A stretch of DNA of 64,000 nt from Roseivirga sp. UBA6061 (GCA_002427745.1 DIYF01000177.1:1-64000), one strand, 5' to 3'. Counted from the first letter of the stretch, positions 25,622-35,615 are shown. Notes: generated by a model from the letters alone, not told the origin. Translations and numbers: made by a program.

Positions 25622-26797
25622 TCAAAACTCTGTTTCGTCAAATACGCTTTTCAGGGAATCATAGCCCGTAGTCATCAAATGATTTAGCTTGTCAGCATAG
25701 CTCTGGTAATCAGGCCGGGTAAGGGCTTCAACAATGTATTCCTGTCGCAGGTCCTGCTCATAATCGAGAAAGGCGATCAGGAATGGCAGGTTTTTGAGAT
25801 ACTGCTCTTCATCCGGACTCTTCCGGAAGTAGGTCTGATAGATATTATAGCGCATTTGTGCTGCTCCTCTCAAATAGGAAAACCCAAACCGACTGTCGCG
25901 ATAGGTAGCGGTAAGGTAAGGGTCCTGCAGGTCGAACAGCACCTTATTGCCAACGCCTTCATAGCCGCCAATATCTACATAGTCTCTGATATTGGGAGGG
26001 CTGTAAAAGGCAGCTCCTTTCATATACTCCACCAGGGCATCAATATCTTTCAGGAGCTGAAAACTCCCTCTGGGCAAGGTGCTCATGCTGCTGTCTCCCA
26101 GCCTGCCCCGGGCATACACCATATTGATATTCATGGTTATGTGGCTGATCATTCTGGCGATATGATCTGTATAACCCTGCTCGGGACTATTTAAGAAAAT
26201 ATGGGAGTCGAAAGACAAATTGCCGACAGGCAGATACTCCATACCAAACCATTGCTGCATTTGTCGGATAAACCCATTATCTCCCGGTTCCGGTCCGTTT
26301 TCCCCGGGGATAACATAACGATTGCGGACAGACTGATAAGAAAGATCAAAACTCCGGGCATGTTTCAAAAAATATTCTGCCGAGGCAGGGTTGACAAAGC
26401 CGAAATAATGTTTGAAAGATTCCTGACTGAGATAGCTCCGGGTTTCCCTGTCCAGAATACGCTCCAGAAACTTTCTTCTTGTACCGGTATCAAGCTCGGT
26501 GATATAGACAAAGAGATCATCAATCCCTACAGTATCTGCAGCTTCCGTATTATAGAGCTCCTGAATAATCTGAAACTGATTAAACCCGGCCTGCATTTCA
26601 GCAATTCGGTTTTGTTCCTTCAGTAACTCTTGCTGATTCCGATTAAGCCGGTACTGACTATAAAGAAAAACGGAGATGAACAGAAGCAACGCCAGGATAA
26701 GGCCGGGCCTGACAGGCTTCTTACGCTTATCAGTCTTTATCTCCTGAACCTCGCTCTCAAGCTGGCTGATTCTGTTTTCTAAACTGTCATTACCCAT
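25622..26797 (-). CDS. Unrecognised single-span membrane protein with coiled coil
   Basis: 391 residues. Residues 1-25 look like a coiled coil (NRISQLESEVQEIKTDKR), a membrane helix follows at about 31-48 (GLILALLLFISVFLYSQ), and then a second coiled-coil stretch (NQQELLKEQNRIAEMQ) leads into a 300-residue soluble region rich in Tyr, Phe and Asp. This would place the large domain outside the cytoplasm. I recognise no family. Neighbours are single-gene units, so context gives no clue. Confidence 0.7.
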   Translation of the reverse strand: MGNDSLENRISQLESEVQEIKTDKRKKPVRPGLILALLLFISVFLYSQYRLNRNQQELLKEQNRIAEMQAGFNQFQIIQELYNTEAADTVGIDDLFVYITELDTGTRRKFLERILDRETRSYLSQESFKHYFGFVNPASAEYFLKHARSFDLSYQSVRNRYVIPGENGPEPGDNGFIRQMQQWFGMEYLPVGNLSFDSHIFLNSPEQGYTDHIARMISHITMNINMVYARGRLGDSSMSTLPRGSFQLLKDIDALVEYMKGAAFYSPPNIRDYVDIGGYEGVGNKVLFDLQDPYLTATYRDSRFGFSYLRGAAQMRYNIYQTYFRKSPDEEQYLKNLPFLIAFLDYEQDLRQEYIVEALTRPDYQSYADKLNHLMTTGYDSLKSVFDETEF

Positions 26798-26908
26798 TGC
26801 CCTGATACAAGTGTGCTACATACTGATTACCAGGTATTAAGATAACAAGAAGTATCAGGACTTGAGTACTCTTTTAATTAAACGGACGCTTTGAATCAAT
26901 TGATCGCT

Positions 26909-27430
26909 TTAGCGGGAATAAACCCACCTATGCGTCAGTTGCCAGGTTTTTCCATAATCGGTTGACAGGTGTGTGATATTTTCAAACGAATCATCACTGA
27001 CAAAGCGAATTTCATTTTTCACCTGCATCCTTTTCTTTTCAGGGTTGCGGTACCAATGGTTGACAATGGATTTTTCCTTTATCTCACCACTAAAAGCCAT
27101 AAGATTACCATGCTCTGAGTCGAAAAAAGTACGCTGAGTAGAAAGTGAATCATTCAGGTAGCTGACATACTCCACCGCATACCTGTGAGACTTAAAAGTA
27201 CCCTGATACACCTCGTGTAACGTGCAGCCGCTGATTCCCCAGGTGATAAGGGATTTGCCCTGATTTTGTTCATAATTACCAGGAGATGTACGGTCAGTGG
27301 CTGTCACCTCCCATTCTCCGATCATTAGTGCCAGGATCTCTGAACCTGCCTTGACACAGGGTAATTCCTGAGAGTGAAGCTGACATGTGATCGCCAATAA
27401 AAAAAGTATGTATAGTATTCTCATAGACAT
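26909..27430 (-). CDS. Secreted DUF1579-like protein
   Basis: 173 residues, with a signal peptide ending in LHSQ (about residue 21). The mature part resembles DUF1579-type lipocalin-like proteins: LALMIGEWEVTATD near residue 33, a central ISGCTLHEVYQG, and a C-terminal TDYGKTWQLTHRW. Such proteins are small beta-barrels of unknown ligand. Starts at 27430 and 27424 are two codons apart and equally plausible. Assignment to the family is by general pattern only. Confidence 0.65.
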   Translation of the reverse strand: MSMRILYILFLLAITCQLHSQELPCVKAGSEILALMIGEWEVTATDRTSPGNYEQNQGKSLITWGISGCTLHEVYQGTFKSHRYAVEYVSYLNDSLSTQRTFFDSEHGNLMAFSGEIKEKSIVNHWYRNPEKKRMQVKNEIRFVSDDSFENITHLSTDYGKTWQLTHRWVYSR

Positions 27431-27522
27431 ACAAACGCCCCCAATTTCTCGCAGATGCTGAAAGAAGATGGACTACCAATCCTTACAGACATATGCCAGA
27501 CTCATCCGGTTAACGGGGTAAG

Positions 27523-29589
27523 TCAAAATGACAACTTTTCACCAAAACGCTCTTCGTATTGCTTCAGAAAACGCGTAGTATTCTTGAGACCTACTGAATA
27601 AGTGAGCTCCTTGGCGCTTTCCGGTTTTTGATTGTGGACCAGGCTTCTCGCTTTCTGCAAACGCACCTCCCTGATAAAGCCATTGGGGTTCATCCCTGTG
27701 GAAATCTTGATTTTGCGAAAGAGTGTACTGTTACTTAAAGCAAATTGCTCACCGATTCGCTCAACACTGAACCGGGCTGACACACATTCCCGGTCAATAA
27801 AGGAGCGCACCTCTTCCAGCCAGCGATCTGACGTATTGATGACTTCAGACTCCGGCACCTGAGCTTCCAGAAACCAATTTCTCTGATCAAGATTTTGCAG
27901 ACAGTTTTTAACCCTGGCCAACAGCTCCTGTTCATTAAAAGGTTTCTGCAGAAAATCATCGATACCAAGTGTGAGGAACTTTATCTTCAAATCAGTATCG
28001 GCAAGAGCCGAAAGCACAATTACAGCAGCTTGCCTTCCTCCCACGCTGCCGTGCATGGTTTCTACAAAGTGAAGACCGTCCATTTTGGGCATCATATAAT
28101 CAGTGATGATCAGATCCACAGAATTCTCATTCAGGACCTTAAGCCCCTCTTCTCCGTTTTTAGCGGACAGCAGGTGATAATCACTCAATAGCTCTTTCAG
28201 ATAATCCAGCATCTCTGTATGGTCTTCTACCAGCAGAATAGTGTGATGAGATTGTTCCGAATCAGTTTTACCCCCTGGTACATAAGGCTGTTCAGCCTCT
28301 GACTCAGCCTTACTGTTGAGTACCTGCTCCACCGGCAATTCCACCTTAAACAAACTCCCTTCACCCGGATGGCTCTCCACTTCAATATGTCCCCCATGCT
28401 TTTCCACCACCTCTTTGGCAAAAGCCAGGCCTATGCCGTTTCCTCCACTTTGTGTGATGTCATTGTCTACCTGAAAAAACCTCTCAAAAATGAGCTCCTG
28501 GTCTTTTCTGTCTATACCAATACCGGAATCCTCTACCCAAAGCTCCAGTTTCCGACCCGGTTTGGTAACCAGGCTGATCGTAGTATACCCTCCTTCATCA
28601 GTAAACTTCAGGGCATTCATCAGCAGATTATTAATAACCCTTTCCAGGGTTACCACATCACCTGTCACCATAACTCCCTGGTTGGTATGATTGTGAACTC
28701 TCAGGTCGATCCCCTTATCTTCAAACAGTGGCCGACAGGCCAGTACATTGTGCTCAACTGCCTTCGCGAAATCGAAGGGCCTTTTGTCTAATGATCTTTC
28801 CTGATCATCCAGTCTGGCCAGGAGGATCACGTCATCAGCAATCCGCTTCATCTTTTCTACTTCCCGACCGATGGCTATTCCTGATTTCCTGATGACCGAT
28901 GTACCCACTCCGTTATTGGCTATTTTCTGTTGATGACCGCTGATAATGGCCAGGGGTGTGCGCACCTCATGAGCTACGTTCAGGAAGAACTGCTGCTGAA
29001 ACTGACGCATCTCTTCGAGCTCACTTACCTTGGCCGCCAGCCTCGCCTCATTCAGCAAATTGAGTTTCCTGAAATAATTGACCATGACGTATACACTGAT
29101 AAAAAGTGCCTGTTTGGCTACCGGGGCCTGGTACATCCAGCTTCCGGGGTTCAGGAGTATCTGCGGAATAAGAAAGCTCAACATGCCAAGCACCAACAGC
29201 GCGATGCTCACCCTTTTGTCATCAAAAAAGATCAGCGCCATGGGAGCCACAAGCATCAGAAAATATTCGATATGCCTGTCGGGCTCAAGGAGAAAAGCAA
29301 AGAGCATGGTGGTAGCCCAGAGGTTGAGCATGTAGATGCCCCGGGCCGCAGCATACCTACCGACCCGCTGAAGCCAAAGAGACAGCATATTAAGCCCTAC
29401 GGACGAAAGAAGTACGGGCAGATTTTGGCGTGTATCAGGGCTGATGGTCAGCTCGACTGAAATAAAAATAGTGTTGATGCAGAGCCATACCCGGCACATC
29501 ATATTGAGGATTTTCACGCGCTTATTCTCAATTCCCGAATTGGACAGCGTAACCCCGCTATTAAGTAGTTCTTTCAGCATATCAGTCAA
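27523..29589 (-). CDS. Hybrid two-component regulator: membrane histidine kinase, receiver and AraC output in one protein
   Basis: 688 residues. About six membrane helices (residues 30-175) form the sensor with no large periplasmic domain. Then come HisKA (phospho-His207 in FFLNVAHEVRTPLAI), HATPase_c (N box near residue 325, EDSGIGID near 353, GGNGIGLAF near 382), a receiver (Asp497 in IITDYMMPKMDG) and a C-terminal AraC helix-turn-helix (about 590-688). It can sense, phosphorylate and regulate by itself. Classical glycan-sensing relatives carry a large beta-propeller sensor; this one does not. Divergent to a surface-protein gene, with 20-bp tandem repeats between them. Confidence 0.9.
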   Translation of the reverse strand: MTDMLKELLNSGVTLSNSGIENKRVKILNMMCRVWLCINTIFISVELTISPDTRQNLPVLLSSVGLNMLSLWLQRVGRYAAARGIYMLNLWATTMLFAFLLEPDRHIEYFLMLVAPMALIFFDDKRVSIALLVLGMLSFLIPQILLNPGSWMYQAPVAKQALFISVYVMVNYFRKLNLLNEARLAAKVSELEEMRQFQQQFFLNVAHEVRTPLAIISGHQQKIANNGVGTSVIRKSGIAIGREVEKMKRIADDVILLARLDDQERSLDKRPFDFAKAVEHNVLACRPLFEDKGIDLRVHNHTNQGVMVTGDVVTLERVINNLLMNALKFTDEGGYTTISLVTKPGRKLELWVEDSGIGIDRKDQELIFERFFQVDNDITQSGGNGIGLAFAKEVVEKHGGHIEVESHPGEGSLFKVELPVEQVLNSKAESEAEQPYVPGGKTDSEQSHHTILLVEDHTEMLDYLKELLSDYHLLSAKNGEEGLKVLNENSVDLIITDYMMPKMDGLHFVETMHGSVGGRQAAVIVLSALADTDLKIKFLTLGIDDFLQKPFNEQELLARVKNCLQNLDQRNWFLEAQVPESEVINTSDRWLEEVRSFIDRECVSARFSVERIGEQFALSNSTLFRKIKISTGMNPNGFIREVRLQKARSLVHNQKPESAKELTYSVGLKNTTRFLKQYEERFGEKLSF

Positions 29590-29698
29590 AAAATCAATAG
29601 CAATAGAAGCCTGATCTCCGACAGAAGATCGGTTCGTTCAGAAATGGTGGTCTGTTACGTTGCAGCCAGTGGAGGGCTGGTGTAAAGATAGCATGAGC

Positions 29699-29746
29699 TG
29701 ACTGATCCCGTCAAGCCATGACCGATTTGGTCAAGTATTGACTGAT
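29699..29746. promoter_or_regulatory. 20-bp tandem repeats, probable binding site of the hybrid regulator
   Basis: TGACTGAT (29699), TGACCGAT (29719) and TGACTGAT (29739) recur at exactly 20-base spacing; GTCAAG follows the first two at equal distance (29710 and 29730). Two helical turns between copies suits an AraC-type dimer. The repeats lie between the divergent hybrid kinase and the P-domain protein gene. The rest of the 333-base gap (29590-29922) shows no gene. Confidence 0.6.
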
Positions 29747-29922
29747 TTAGGAACCAAAGGCCCGCGATATTGAACCCGTTCGATGTAGTGAAAAAGTATA
29801 ACACAAAACAATAAGCCACTGTGCTTCGGAACAGGGCTTATCAGAGCTCTTCATCGCTCAAGCTCACCATAGCTCAATTTATCAGCTGGCCCGGCCGGCA
29901 GACGACCAAAACACTTTTACAT

Positions 29923-31602
29923 ATGAAAAGCTTTTTTCAACGGCATGAAAAAAGGAAAGTCCATGCATTTTCACATTGTTCACTATCACTCATTGCAGCC
30001 CTCCTTCTGGGGGTGACTTCTTCCGGGCTGGCCCAGGAAATCTCCAAAACCAATAGTACCCCGGGTAATGTCAATGGCGGTACCATTACCCGTACAGTAG
30101 ATGTGGTTTCGGGAGTTGATCTGCCTCTCGGCACGACCATCAGCGATATTAATCTCACGATCACCTGGAACCGGTCAATCCAGTTTCTCACAGGCTTTGG
30201 CAATACCACCTTCCATGAAGAAACAGGATTTTGGCTTACTTCACCGAATGGCACCAGGGTCGTGGTGGTCTACGATGTATTCGGACTTCATTCACGATCC
30301 GGGGTGATTCCGGCCACTTATGGCGGGGTGACTCCCCTGGCAGGAGATGTAACGGTGGAGTTTGACCAACAGGCCACCTCTTCTCCGGGAACTTCAGATT
30401 TTGCCGGGAAAAACCCCATCAGCACCAGCTTCAAGCCCGAGGGTACCAATGCACTTGACAATCTCGACAACTACAATGGCGAAAGCCCCTTTGGCACCTG
30501 GACGCTGACCATTGCAGACGGGCTTGGCTCCGGAGGATTTGGCGAAGTGGAATTCAAATCTTTCACTTTGACAGTCAACAAAAGCAATACGCCCGATGTG
30601 AATCTTTCTTTTCAAAACGGAACCAGTTCAGCCAGCGAAACCGGAGGTTCGGCCACCGTAGTAGCCACCTTATCGGCTGCAGCAGCCAGTGATGTAACGG
30701 TAAATCTCGGCTTTAGTGGTACTGCCACCAATAACACCGATTTTACAGCCAGTACCAGCGCCATCATCATTACAGCAGGCGATCTGTCAGGGACATCCAC
30801 CCTCAACTTCTCTGATGACGGACTTGATGAGACAGATGAAAGTATCATCGTTGACATAAGCAGTGTCAGTAACGCAAATGAAGGCTCTGGCAACCAAATC
30901 ACAGCCACCATTACCGATGATGATCTCACTACCTCTGTGGCCTCCAGGGTTTACCTGGAAGGGGCCTTCAATGGCACCGACCTGAACACAACACTTAATG
31001 CCAATATTCCTGTCAATCAGCCCTATACCAACAATGGGCATGCCGGAGGAGAAAGTGCAGGAAGTCCACCCGCTGCAGCCGTGGACTGGGTGCTGGTAGA
31101 GCTCAGAGAGGCAGGGTCAGCCGCTGCTGCCACAGGTTCCACCAGAGTAGGCTCAGCAGCCGGTTTTCTTATGAGTGATGGCTCTGTGAAAGCAACAGAT
31201 GGCACCAGCGACCTGACTATTACTGCCCAAAATGTGACAGGAAGCAGCTTCTTTATTGTAGTGTACCACCGCAATCATCTGTCGCTGATGTCTGCCAGCG
31301 CAATTACAGAAAGTGGCGGCAAATACAGCATTGATTTCACCACAGCCCAAAGCCAGGCCTTCGGTACCAACCCTATGATAGAAGTAACTTCCGGTGTATT
31401 TGCCATGGCGGGAGGCGATGCTGACGGAGATGGCGATATAGACGCTGCTGATCTGCTTAACTGGAGAAATCAAAACGGGACCACCTTCGTCTACAATACC
31501 TCCAAAGCTGATTTTAACCTGGACGGTGTGGTCAATGCTGTTGACCGCAATGACTTTCAGCAAAAGAATAACACCAAAACCAGCCAGGTACCGGGTATTT
31601 AA
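29923..31602 (+). CDS. Secreted P-domain / Calx-beta protein with C-terminal dockerin-like repeats
   Basis: 559 residues from the ATG at 29923; an upstream frame to 29821 adds no signal. A long signal peptide ends near GLAQ (about residue 38). A proprotein-convertase P-domain follows (about 45-195, with FGTWTLTIADGLGSGGFGEV), then a Calx-beta domain (about 198-310, ending ITATITDDD), and a 170-residue module seen in adhesin-like proteins. The end carries two EF-hand-like segments (DADGDGDIDAADLLNW and ADFNLDGVVNAVDRNDF). A calcium-binding surface or cell-wall protein is likely. No obvious type IX sorting domain is seen. Confidence 0.85.
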   Translation: MKSFFQRHEKRKVHAFSHCSLSLIAALLLGVTSSGLAQEISKTNSTPGNVNGGTITRTVDVVSGVDLPLGTTISDINLTITWNRSIQFLTGFGNTTFHEETGFWLTSPNGTRVVVVYDVFGLHSRSGVIPATYGGVTPLAGDVTVEFDQQATSSPGTSDFAGKNPISTSFKPEGTNALDNLDNYNGESPFGTWTLTIADGLGSGGFGEVEFKSFTLTVNKSNTPDVNLSFQNGTSSASETGGSATVVATLSAAAASDVTVNLGFSGTATNNTDFTASTSAIIITAGDLSGTSTLNFSDDGLDETDESIIVDISSVSNANEGSGNQITATITDDDLTTSVASRVYLEGAFNGTDLNTTLNANIPVNQPYTNNGHAGGESAGSPPAAAVDWVLVELREAGSAAAATGSTRVGSAAGFLMSDGSVKATDGTSDLTITAQNVTGSSFFIVVYHRNHLSLMSASAITESGGKYSIDFTTAQSQAFGTNPMIEVTSGVFAMAGGDADGDGDIDAADLLNWRNQNGTTFVYNTSKADFNLDGVVNAVDRNDFQQKNNTKTSQVPGI

Positions 31603-31613
31603 AGCCAATTCCA

Positions 31614-31892
31614 ATGACTGTAGTTGAACGCAACATTATGGACCATTTGCTACTGGAACTGGAGCAAACCAACAGGCTATTCCAGATCCGAATGAAAACC
31701 AGGTGTCCCCACCTTACTTCTTATGAGCTCAGGCTCTGTACTTATCTGAAGTCTAACCTCAGCACCAAGGAAATCGCTACCCTGCTGAACATTACCCCTG
31801 ATAGTGTCAAAAAGGCCAAACACCGACTTAGAAAAAAACTAAAAATCAGTCCCGATGAAGTCTGGACTACTGTTTTTGACCAGAGACCCTGA
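31614..31892 (+). CDS. Stand-alone LuxR-type helix-turn-helix protein
   Basis: 92 residues. The sequence LTSYELRLCTYLKSNLSTKE (from about residue 34), then IATLLNITPDSVKKAKHRL and RKKL is the HTH found at the C-terminus of large TPR-containing regulators in Bacteroidota; here the sensing part is absent and only a short helical front (NIMDHLLLELEQTNRLFQI) remains. It lies 11 bases after the P-domain gene, in the same direction, so the two are probably one transcript. It may regulate that gene or be a shortened relic. Confidence 0.75.
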   Translation: MTVVERNIMDHLLLELEQTNRLFQIRMKTRCPHLTSYELRLCTYLKSNLSTKEIATLLNITPDSVKKAKHRLRKKLKISPDEVWTTVFDQRP

Positions 31893-31900
31893 AAGTCGGA

Positions 31901-33451
31901 CTATCTGTCGGGTCGATCATCGACATAGTCATAGCCATACAAAACGCTGTCCTGTTCTGTAATGCCGGTAAGCTTCGACAACCGGGCATCGGTAGCTTCC
32001 AGGAGCCTCAAAAAGTTGCCGAAGGTTTCTTTCTTATCCGTATTCCAGATACGCTCATTCATGACCGGAAGCCTTCTTCTCAGGCTTTTAAACTCTACGC
32101 TTTCTCCCTGTTCCCAGGCACACATTTGAGCCCCTATAATCAAGGGAGAACTCTCTACCTGAATCGGGTTAAAGGACGGTGCCTTCGGAAACCAGTTTTC
32201 CCAGCGGGAAATATTCCATCCATAAATCGTCTCCGGGGCAAATTTCTTTCGGTTGACCACATACAGTGGCTTCCAGGAGGTGTTCACAACCGTATAACCA
32301 TCGGCCACAAGATCATTGGGTAAATAGCGGTTGGTCTCAAACTCATACACGATTATATCTTTGGGGATGGGCACCTGCCCCTCCTTACGGAAGCCTTCCC
32401 AAACTGCCATTTGCTTCCCCTGTTTCTTAATAATCTCATTCATGCGCACCAGGAAATGACGATATAGCTCATGAACATCTTCACCAAGGTTGTTAGCCGC
32501 CATATAAGCCTTCACCTCAGGGTCATCTCCCACCTTATGAAAGATGGCTTCATCTCCTCCGATATGAATATAAGGGGTGGATTTGAAGATCGGGATGATC
32601 TCTTCAAATATGCTCTCCAGAGCCTGATACACTCCTTCTTTCCCCATATTGATGGTCCAGGGGTTCTCATCGATATCTTTGAGCCCAAACAGCTCAGGAT
32701 AAGCCTTCACAATAGAGCTTGCATGGCCCGGAATGTCTATTTCCGGAATCAGGGTAACTCCTCTCAGTTGTGCATAAGCCTCCAGTGCTTCCAGATCGCT
32801 GAAGGAATAGTGCCTTCCCTCAGTCGATAGTTTGGGGTACTTCGTTGATGGCAAAGTATAAGACTGATAATCGGTGAAATGCAAATGCACATAGTTGCTT
32901 TTATAATAGGAGGCCAGATCGATGAGGTTTTTGATAGTTTCCACGCTATGCCACTGCCGGGCCAGGTCAATCATAAGCCCCCTGTATTGACTATCCGGGG
33001 AGTCCTGAATGGTAACTACCGGAAAGCCTATGGGTTTATCGTGCACAAAAGCCATCTGGAGTAATGTAGTTCTGGCCATCGCCAGCGCCTGGTAGCTTCC
33101 ACCGGAGACGTCCACTATATCAGTCACCTCAATCTTGTACTCATCTGTGTCCAGTGTTTCATCGGTCCTGAAAACAATATCAGCATACTTGTCTTTGGTT
33201 TGGGTTACTGTCAGACTCATGTCCACCACAGCTTTCAACTCTTCGGCAAACAGTTCTGCCAAAGGTGCCAGCTCAGGCTCGGCCACATAAATTTTTGAGA
33301 CGGACTCCAGAATCAGGGCTTTTGGCTGAAAATCCAGCCTTTTCGGGATGGGAATGAGGTTTAGAGGAGCGTCATTTTCTATAAAACTGGTGGTATCATC
33401 ACAGGAGCTGAACCAAAGCAGAAGGCCACAAAAGAGGAATAGCTTTTTCAT
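31901..33451 (-). CDS. GH20 beta-N-acetylhexosaminidase lipoprotein
   Basis: 516 residues from the ATG at 33451, which gives a lipoprotein signal with lipobox FSSC (Cys17). An N-terminal GH20b-like domain (about 25-140) precedes the GH20 barrel. The catalytic Asp-Glu pair is in IHIGGDEAIF near residue 315, and RGLMIDLARQWHSVETI near 160 is the typical barrel entry. The enzyme removes terminal GlcNAc or GalNAc, probably at the cell surface. It starts 7 bases after the stop of another glycosidase gene, so both act on the same glycan material. Confidence 0.88.
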   Translation of the reverse strand: MKKLFLFCGLLLWFSSCDDTTSFIENDAPLNLIPIPKRLDFQPKALILESVSKIYVAEPELAPLAELFAEELKAVVDMSLTVTQTKDKYADIVFRTDETLDTDEYKIEVTDIVDVSGGSYQALAMARTTLLQMAFVHDKPIGFPVVTIQDSPDSQYRGLMIDLARQWHSVETIKNLIDLASYYKSNYVHLHFTDYQSYTLPSTKYPKLSTEGRHYSFSDLEALEAYAQLRGVTLIPEIDIPGHASSIVKAYPELFGLKDIDENPWTINMGKEGVYQALESIFEEIIPIFKSTPYIHIGGDEAIFHKVGDDPEVKAYMAANNLGEDVHELYRHFLVRMNEIIKKQGKQMAVWEGFRKEGQVPIPKDIIVYEFETNRYLPNDLVADGYTVVNTSWKPLYVVNRKKFAPETIYGWNISRWENWFPKAPSFNPIQVESSPLIIGAQMCAWEQGESVEFKSLRRRLPVMNERIWNTDKKETFGNFLRLLEATDARLSKLTGITEQDSVLYGYDYVDDRPDR

Positions 33452-33458
33452 TACAGGG

Positions 33459-35510
33459 TTATTTAAATCGGAAGGCAAGAGGTTTATCGAGGGAAGAATC
33501 AGTATCCAGCAGTACTTTTCCTGTCTGGTTGTCTATTACTTTGACATTCGTTTGGTCACCGGCTCTTTTCACTTCTATATCAAAATCCTGACCGAAGGCC
33601 TTGATCTTTCTGAGCGCCATCTGATCCCAGCCTTCAGGTAATCTGGGGATAAGTGAAAAGCTGTCCAGCCCGGTAGCTTTGAGACCAAACATGCCTTCGA
33701 TAAATACACGTCCGTACAGCCCGCTCTCGGCCGACAAATGGGCCATGTTGCCTTCAGGATAAGCCTCTACCACATAAGGCACACGCTTACCCAACAAGCG
33801 TTGTGTCGAAAACTCTTCCAGCTTGTCTAAAGACAGGTCAGTTGCCCCGGAGAGAAAGGTTCCTCTTAAGGCATACAGAGTACCCCGGTCCCAGAAGATC
33901 CTGGTGATTGCCTCATTATCGCTGTTCTTTTCTACGTGTACACCATTTTCTGTCCATAGCCTGTCGAAAAGAGCCTCAATGGTCGCGTCCTTTCTGTCGT
34001 TGATGCCTACCACCAGCGGCAGGCAGATCCAGTGTCTCAGGTACTTGTGTTCTTTGTAGTACTTGTAGGTATCCAGCCCCTCTACCTTCGCACCAAAATA
34101 GCCCTCAATAGCTTGAGCCAAAGCCCTGGCTTCCTTCCGATACTGATTGGAAACCTTCCTGCCCTTGCCCAATGATCTGGCCAGGTCGGAAGCATGATCC
34201 AGCGCTCCGTAATACAATGAGGAAGTAGACAGGTTAGCATTTCCGGTTTCAATCCGGCCTTCCATCTCATCCGACTGTGACATGACCACACCTTCTTCAT
34301 TCAGCTTTCTTTTGTTGTACTCCAGACACCAGGTGATCAGCGGCCAGAGTTCTTCCGCAATAACCTTATCTCCCAGGGCCAGAGCAAACTGACCAGCGCC
34401 ATAAGCGATCATAGCTGCATCTCCCCTGTCTAACTCGAATGGTGGTACGTTGCCCTCAATTTCGAAGGCATAGCGCAAAGGTCTGTACTGATCATTGAGT
34501 TCTTTAGCAAAGGCCCGATAGGTACTCATAGCCGATTCATTACCAATATCGTAGCCCAGAAAGGGAAAGAAGGGGTTGATATACTCGGCCTGATCATTGG
34601 CCCAGATCCCCACATAGTAACGACCACCACCGGGAGAGTGAATAAGGCCCAGCTTAGATTCAAAAATGCTTTCAGCCCCCCTTATCTTAGAAAACTCAAA
34701 GAGCGTGTTAAGCGTGGGATTGGGTGTTTCCAGGACCAGAGCGCCTGCCATGGAATTCAAAAAACCCTGTCTTTCCACCAATGCCTCCTCACTTGTCTGA
34801 TCAGGTAAAGCTTCACCTTCCATTTGTGCCATAATTCTGACTGAGAAAGAAAAGGAAGCACCAGGTTCCAGTGTCATGTCAGTCGGGGCATCAGATTTAA
34901 CTGTGGTGATAAATCTCCCGTCTTCACCCCGATCCTCGTATTGAGACAGAACCGAGCCGATTTCCAGTTCCAGCCTCTCATTGGTGATATTGGTCATGGT
35001 AATATGCTCCACAAACAACCTTTCTGATGGTGATGGAAAGAGTTTCCTGGTCATGGCCAATCCCTGGGCAGAGGCATTGTGCTCGAAGTTCAGTATACCA
35101 TCAATGGTGACAGACTTCACAGAGCCTGGTATAAAGCGCTTATCTCCCACAAAGATTTTAGGTAGTATATCGTCTGCATGATCATCTTTCAGATACGCCC
35201 TGTAGATATACCATCCCGGATCATTGTCCTTGATGAAGGGATGCAGTTGTGGGAAAAATACTTGCCGGTTCAAGGTCAGCACACCCTTGGTATCCACCGA
35301 ATAGGTAACTATACCAGCTACCCGCTTGCCTGCCATCTCAATATTATCCTGGTGAGGAAGCGACTGACTGCCATTCAGTTCCCATTGAATGGATCGGCTG
35401 GAAGTGATCTTCCAATACCCGGCTCCTTCCTGGGCCTTAGCCTCGACAAAAAGAAGCAAGGAAAGGGCTACTACACCCGCCAGAGTCGACAATTTAAGGG
35501 CTGACTTCAT
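33459..35510 (-). CDS. Secreted six-hairpin (alpha/alpha)6 glycoside hydrolase
   Basis: 683 residues, with a signal peptide ending VEAKAQ (residue 27). The first 260 residues look like a beta-sandwich. The rest is a helical toroid with typical words: GGGRYYVGIWANDQAEYINP, GDAAMIAYGAGQFALALGD and SQSDEMEGRIETGNANLSTS. It resembles GH63/GH15/MGH1-like glucosidases and debranching enzymes; acidic residues in these words are candidate catalytic groups. The exact family and bond cannot be fixed. It is upstream of, and almost touching, the GH20 gene, forming a two-gene glycan-degrading operon without SusCD. Confidence 0.75.
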   Translation of the reverse strand: MKSALKLSTLAGVVALSLLLFVEAKAQEGAGYWKITSSRSIQWELNGSQSLPHQDNIEMAGKRVAGIVTYSVDTKGVLTLNRQVFFPQLHPFIKDNDPGWYIYRAYLKDDHADDILPKIFVGDKRFIPGSVKSVTIDGILNFEHNASAQGLAMTRKLFPSPSERLFVEHITMTNITNERLELEIGSVLSQYEDRGEDGRFITTVKSDAPTDMTLEPGASFSFSVRIMAQMEGEALPDQTSEEALVERQGFLNSMAGALVLETPNPTLNTLFEFSKIRGAESIFESKLGLIHSPGGGRYYVGIWANDQAEYINPFFPFLGYDIGNESAMSTYRAFAKELNDQYRPLRYAFEIEGNVPPFELDRGDAAMIAYGAGQFALALGDKVIAEELWPLITWCLEYNKRKLNEEGVVMSQSDEMEGRIETGNANLSTSSLYYGALDHASDLARSLGKGRKVSNQYRKEARALAQAIEGYFGAKVEGLDTYKYYKEHKYLRHWICLPLVVGINDRKDATIEALFDRLWTENGVHVEKNSDNEAITRIFWDRGTLYALRGTFLSGATDLSLDKLEEFSTQRLLGKRVPYVVEAYPEGNMAHLSAESGLYGRVFIEGMFGLKATGLDSFSLIPRLPEGWDQMALRKIKAFGQDFDIEVKRAGDQTNVKVIDNQTGKVLLDTDSSLDKPLAFRFK

Positions 35511-35615
35511 TATTCGTGAATTTGACGTTTAATTTAAGAACAATCTCGAAACCATTTATCAAGTTACTACATCCTCACGGGCAGGACAGGCTGAGAAATT
35601 TTATCAAATGCTTTT

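Noticed and set aside
28369..29460. Open frames on the plus strand opposite the hybrid kinase
   Set aside because: They are shadows of the kinase codons and carry no family motif.
31153..31614. 153-codon minus-strand frame in the P-domain protein gene
   Set aside because: Antisense of a repeat-rich coding region; no start context or family pattern.
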